Positions 60,567 to 64,000 of a DNA stretch of 64,000 nt are shown here, in pieces. The stretch lies in the NCBI GenBank assembly GCA_021846515.1, contig JAJZWU010000001.1:62001-126000 (forward strand), in the 5' to 3' direction. The position numbers and the translations under genes are program-made. Numbering within the stretch: position 1 is the stretch's first letter; each line of letters begins with the position of its first letter. Under the pieces are notes generated by a model, which was given only the letters and a program-made list of their open reading frames with translations, was not told where the DNA came from and ran no database searches. This DNA is from Actinomycetes bacterium (GTDB lineage: Bacteria > Actinomycetota > Acidimicrobiia > Acidimicrobiales > JAMCPL01).

Positions 60567-62984
60567 TCAGTGTCTCTTGTGGCGCCTGTCTGTGCGCGGG
60601 CGAGAGCCTGAGCGCTGACGATCTCCAAAGGTATTGCTCGGCTCTTCCATCTGCTCCGGCCCGAGATCGCCAACTTCTCTCTCCAGCTCCCTGTCGAACT
60701 CGTCTTCAAAAGAGACTACCTCTGAATCGTTATCGTTGCTGCTACGACTACCGTTGCCGACAGCAGTACCCGAACTGGCGCTACCAGCGCCATGAGCGCT
60801 GCCGGTGTCAACGTAGGAGAGGGAGACCTTGCCGTCGTCATCTATGGCATCTACCACTACATCTACGACATCTCCCACGTTCAAAACCTCTTCCACCCGG
60901 TCTATGCGCTTTCCCTTACCTATCTTGGAGATATGCAGCAATCCGTCCCTAGCCGGTAAAATATTTATAAACGCTCCGAACTTGGTTACTCCTACCACGG
61001 TTCCTGGGTAAGTCATACCCAATTCCGGCTTAGGTGGATCCAGTATAAGCATAATACGTCTCTTGGCTTCCTCTACTGCGCTGGATTCCTTTGCGCCAAT
61101 GGTCACTGTGGCAATTCCTTCTACCTCATCCAGTGTAATGTCGGCGCCGGTATCGGATTGGAGGGTGTTGATTGTTTTTCCCTTAGGTCCTATAACCTCC
61201 CCGATCTTATCCAGAGGTATCTCAAAAGAGACTATCTTCGGCGCATTCATACTGACCTGATCCCTGGGCTTGGCAATAATCTCCTCCATGGCATCCAGTA
61301 TAAACAGCCTGGCCTCTCTGGCCTGCGTCAACGCCTGGCCCAGTACGTCTGCCGGAATTCCATTGATCTTGGTGTCCAGCTGGAGGGCGGTCACTGCCCT
61401 TCTGGTTCCTGTAACCTTGAAATCCATATCACCAAGGGCATCCTCCATACCAAGAATGTCGGTCAAGGTGACATAACGATCACCTTCGTGGATGAGCCCC
61501 ATGGCCACACCTCCAACCGCTGCACGTATGGGCACACCGGCATCCATCAAAGACAGGGTAGAACTACAGACAGATGCCATAGAGGTGGATCCATTGGAGG
61601 ATATAGCCTCCGATACGAGTCTCAGAGTGTAGGGAAAATCTGCCTCGCGTGGGATAACAGGAACAAGAGCCCTTTCAGCCAGCAACCCATGGCCGATCTC
61701 TCTGCGCTTTGGCCCACGCATGAAGCCTGCCTCGCCTGTCGAATAGGGGGGCATATTATAGTGATGCATATATCGCTTTGAGTCATCTATGCCGATAGAG
61801 TCAAGCAACTGACTCATACGTGGCATACCGAGGGTAGTGACATTCAATACCTGCGTCTCACCTCGTTGAAATAGACCGGATCCATGGGCAGTCGGTATGA
61901 GACCAACTTCAATATACAATGGCCTGACTTCGTCTACGCGACGACCGTCTACCCGTACACCCTCTTCAATAATGCGCTTTCTCAGCATCTTCTTCATGAC
62001 CAAACGTACTGCCGATTTTATAGCAGCCTCCTGGCCTTCAAACCTCTCTTGCAGGGCGCTTACGGTATCGTCAGTCAGGTCAGCCAAAGCTGTCTCTCTG
62101 GTAGCTTTGTCCACAACGGTAAGCAGCTGACCCATCCGATCATGGACATGCTGCTCCACCACATCCTTGATCTCTTGCGGGCATTCTTCAAACAGCTCAT
62201 AAGAGTGCCCATGGGTGTCGTTTGAATCGCGAGAGGCCTTTGCCGCAAGCTGGCGCTGTAACCTGATGGATTCCATAATCCATTTCTTGGCTTCTTCCAG
62301 ACCTTGGGTAATTACCTCCTCTGTGACCATTGGCGTACCGTTCTCGTAGTGCTCAAACGATATCTCGGTGCCACCAGCTTCCACCATCATGATGGCGACA
62401 TCGCTGTCATCATTCTCGTTAATCGCCCTACCGGCTACTACCATCTCAAGACATGAGTCATCGCCATCGCTATAGCTCGGATGGGGGATCCACCGCCCTT
62501 CTTTAGACCAGGCAATCCTGACTGCTCCGACCGGACCGTCAAACGGGATGCCGGAGACCATCAAGGCAGCTGAAGCCGCATTGATGGCAAGCACATCATG
62601 AGGGTTTATCAGATCAACTCCGAGTATGGTAGCCACTACATGCACATCATTACGAAAACCGTCAGGAAAACATGGACGCAACGGCCTGTCTATAAGACGA
62701 CCGGTAAGAATAGCCTGCTCAGATGCCCTTCCCTCCCTACGAAAGAAAGATCCCGGGATCTTGCCTGCTGCATACATCCTCTCTTCCACGTCTATAGTAA
62801 GAGGGAAAAAGTCTGCTCCCTCCCTGGGAGATTTCGATGCAGTGGCGGTAGCAAGCACCATGGTATCTCCCAACTTGCCAACTACCGCCCCATCGGCCTG
62901 TAGGGCAAGCTTGCCTGTTTCAAACGACATAACCAGATTGTCCGTACCGGACATAGGAGCGGAAACGCTCACAACTTCATTCAT
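60567..62984 (-). CDS. pnp: Polyribonucleotide nucleotidyltransferase (PNPase)
   Basis: 3'-5' phosphorolytic exoribonuclease of 805 residues. Order: first RNase PH domain (~12-150), helical linker, second RNase PH domain (~345-560; FMRGPKRREIGHGLLAERAL), KH domain (IGEVIGPKGKTINTLQ), S1 domain (GTVVGVTKFGAFINILPARD), and a ~90-residue disordered acidic then Arg-rich tail. AAAGGAAGG precedes the ATG. It lies downstream of rpsO, the widespread bacterial order. Confidence 0.97.
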   Translation of the reverse strand: MNEVVSVSAPMSGTDNLVMSFETGKLALQADGAVVGKLGDTMVLATATASKSPREGADFFPLTIDVEERMYAAGKIPGSFFRREGRASEQAILTGRLIDRPLRPCFPDGFRNDVHVVATILGVDLINPHDVLAINAASAALMVSGIPFDGPVGAVRIAWSKEGRWIPHPSYSDGDDSCLEMVVAGRAINENDDSDVAIMMVEAGGTEISFEHYENGTPMVTEEVITQGLEEAKKWIMESIRLQRQLAAKASRDSNDTHGHSYELFEECPQEIKDVVEQHVHDRMGQLLTVVDKATRETALADLTDDTVSALQERFEGQEAAIKSAVRLVMKKMLRKRIIEEGVRVDGRRVDEVRPLYIEVGLIPTAHGSGLFQRGETQVLNVTTLGMPRMSQLLDSIGIDDSKRYMHHYNMPPYSTGEAGFMRGPKRREIGHGLLAERALVPVIPREADFPYTLRLVSEAISSNGSTSMASVCSSTLSLMDAGVPIRAAVGGVAMGLIHEGDRYVTLTDILGMEDALGDMDFKVTGTRRAVTALQLDTKINGIPADVLGQALTQAREARLFILDAMEEIIAKPRDQVSMNAPKIVSFEIPLDKIGEVIGPKGKTINTLQSDTGADITLDEVEGIATVTIGAKESSAVEEAKRRIMLILDPPKPELGMTYPGTVVGVTKFGAFINILPARDGLLHISKIGKGKRIDRVEEVLNVGDVVDVVVDAIDDDGKVSLSYVDTGSAHGAGSASSGTAVGNGSRSSNDNDSEVVSFEDEFDRELEREVGDLGPEQMEEPSNTFGDRQRSGSRPRTDRRHKRH

Positions 62985-63258
62985 ATTATATACCTTCCTT
63001 TAGTTTATTTGTTATGAAGCCACGAGAGCGACCGGTGAAAATAGTTCCCAGTAGTCGACCACCCCTATAGATGACGATAGGTGACCGGCGACTGGCAGCT
63101 ATACTTCTCCACCTCCCGCTTCGTCGCAACTTTACGATTGTGGCAAAAAATTATTGCCTTGGCCAGCATAGCACAGTATGGACTGACTGGCCATAGCATT
63201 GAGACTGGGTGCGTCCCCGGCTCACCAGATCACGCCACGCTATTTACGGGACGGACCA
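62985..63258. other. rpsO-pnp intergenic region
   Basis: 274 bp. Inverted GGCAA/TTGCC around a T-rich loop lies at 63139-63155, and a TGGCCAG/CTGGCCA pair nearby; neither forms a convincing terminator. A structured pnp leader, as in bacteria with pnp autoregulation, is possible but not shown. Confidence 0.4.
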
Positions 63259-63516
63259 CTAATGGCGAATTCCCAGCTTTCCAATGAGTGACCTGTAACG
63301 CTCCATATCGTTATTGCGTAGGTAGTTTAGTAGGCGTCTCCTCTTGCCGATAAGCATCAACAGACCCCTCCTTGTGTGATGGTCTCCCTTGTGCATCTTC
63401 AGGTGTTCCGTAAGATGCGATATACGAGCTGTCAGTAGGGCAACCTGCACCTCGGGGGAGCCCGTATCTGTAGCATGCACTCTGTGCTCGTCTATAATTG
63501 CTGTTTTATCAATCAT
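63259..63516 (-). CDS. rpsO: 30S ribosomal protein S15
   Basis: 85 residues, four helices, binding 16S rRNA in the central domain. Signature [22 protein letters not shown], then [34 protein letters not shown] precedes the ATG. Slightly shorter than the usual 88-89 residues at the N-terminus, otherwise typical. Confidence 0.97.
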   Translation of the reverse strand: MIDKTAIIDEHRVHATDTGSPEVQVALLTARISHLTEHLKMHKGDHHTRRGLLMLIGKRRRLLNYLRNNDMERYRSLIGKLGIRH

Positions 63517-63550
63517 CTGATTTCCTTTTTATCCATTACTTAACTATATG

Positions 63551-63580
63551 ATTATATCAGCAAATAGGTTCATGAATCAA
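63551..63580 (-). promoter_or_regulatory. Promoter of rpsO
   Basis: TTGATT (63575-63580), 18-bp spacer and TATAAT (63551-63556) on the minus strand, about 34 nt before the rpsO ATG; a leader of some 28 nt with a ribosome-binding site. Confidence 0.6.
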
Positions 63581-63660
63581 AAATCCGCGCCATACCCACC
63601 ATGCTCTTCTATACTAGGATACAAGGAGCAGGAGCAAGGAATGAGAGTACGAGGATTGGA

Positions 63661-63729
63661 ATGACGATGAGTTACGCCAGGCGGATCAGCCAACCGGCTA
63701 CCACGCTACGAGGATTTGACCAACAATGA
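63661..63729 (+). CDS. Possible 22-codon upstream ORF of PAP2 gene
   Basis: ATG at 63661 opens a short frame whose TGA overlaps the PAP2 ATG as ATGA. GAGGA lies 6-7 nt before it. It might act as a leader peptide for coupling; no family recognised. Confidence 0.25.
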   Translation: MTMSYARRISQPATTLRGFDQQ

Positions 63730-64000
63730 GTGGGCTGAAAAGAGTGAATACGCAGTGGTACCTGGATGTAAATAATTTTGCGAGGCACACTGCCTGGGCT
63801 CATGGGTTCATGGCATTCTATGCCCACTTCGGTGGACTGGCGCTACTTGCAATCCTGCTGCTGGTAGCCTGGTGGGTAAGTCGTTACGCGATAAACCCTG
63901 CCAGATCGGTAGCCAGGGTACTATGGGCAGCAGGAGGAACTGTGGTAGCATGGGTCATCGCTCACTACGGGATGAAGCCACTCTTCGGCGAAGTCCGGCC
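63726..64000 (+). CDS. PAP2-superfamily phosphatase (partial, runs off right edge)
   Basis: An open frame from ATG 63726 to the edge encodes 91 residues: an amphipathic N-terminus, a membrane helix (~35-52), a second hydrophobic stretch (~67-82) and KPLFGEVRP, which is the K-x6-RP first phosphatase motif of lipid-phosphate phosphatases. The PSGH and SRxxxxxHxxxD motifs would be outside. Undecaprenyl-pyrophosphate phosphatase or a phosphatidate-type phosphatase are the candidates. Confidence 0.78.
   Translation, partial: MSGLKRVNTQWYLDVNNFARHTAWAHGFMAFYAHFGGLALLAILLLVAWWVSRYAINPARSVARVLWAAGGTVVAWVIAHYGMKPLFGEVR

Noticed and set aside
63139-63155. rpsO terminator hairpin
   Set aside because: The T-run lies in the loop, not after the stem, and the stem is only 5 bp.
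1-64000. tRNA or rRNA genes
   Set aside because: Scanned by eye for T-arm motifs of the GGTTCGAATCC type and rRNA-like stretches; none found. A tRNAscan run would be decisive.

Overview
The window reads as a chromosomal segment of an actinobacterium. Gene order points that way (rpsO-pnp-M16 peptidase, aroC-aroK-aroB-aroQ, rpiB/glyA-wecA-like-atpI-atpB), as do an MmpL-type transporter, a thiolase-like protein of the mycobacterial TLP1 kind and many leaderless-looking starts. Base composition is near 50 % G+C by eye. A large secreted sedolisin, a family active at low pH, would suit an acidophilic member of the Acidimicrobiia. That placement is inference. No rRNA, tRNA, CRISPR array or phage module was seen.

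Layout: 1-6603 (-) is one run: prepilin peptidase, chorismate synthase, shikimate kinase, a GH1 glycosidase, 3-dehydroquinate synthase, 3-dehydroquinase and the start of an ABC exporter. 6970-9761 holds YceI, an NfuA-like scaffold and an ATP-grasp ligase; the last two diverge from a 19-bp gap. 9809-19959 (-) is a nucleotide-sugar and surface-polysaccharide run (rfbB, rfbD, UDP-sugar dehydrogenase, UDP-glucuronate decarboxylase-like, two GT2 glycosyltransferases, a sugar nucleotidyltransferase, a GalE-like epimerase) ending in a GroES-like protein and hisI. 19978-24562 has a membrane protein, a split cytochrome b pair and an MFS protein. 24769-27104 has a histidine phosphatase, a peroxiredoxin and a SufR-like regulator. 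27544-32935 (-) encodes two large exported proteins: a lipoprotein with a glycoside-hydrolase-like end and the sedolisin. 33336-38475 is copper chaperone, copper ATPase and MmpL. 38566-42580 has serC, an aminotransferase and a flavin monooxygenase. 42716-47169 (-) holds an RpiB-GlyA fusion, a WecA-like transferase and atpZ/atpI/atpB, but no further ATP synthase genes. 47514-59050 holds the TLP1-like protein, an APC permease, a siroheme sulfite/nitrite reductase, an ABC-2 exporter pair, two DHA2 MFS exporters and a class II aldolase. 59230-63516 (-) is M16 peptidase, pnp and rpsO. A PAP2 phosphatase runs off the right end.

Four signals stand out. (1) About nineteen genes have a TANNNT -10-like hexamer 6-8 nt before the start codon, as expected for leaderless transcripts; two of these face each other and overlap. 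(2) Two families of short elements with terminal inverted repeats (121-182 bp when complete) occur five times, and one copy of each family carries the same 25-bp hairpin cassette. (3) A b6-like split cytochrome b has a large extracytoplasmic insertion, with no Rieske or haem-c partner nearby. (4) Ribose-5-phosphate isomerase B is fused to serine hydroxymethyltransferase at the head of a truncated ATP synthase cluster.
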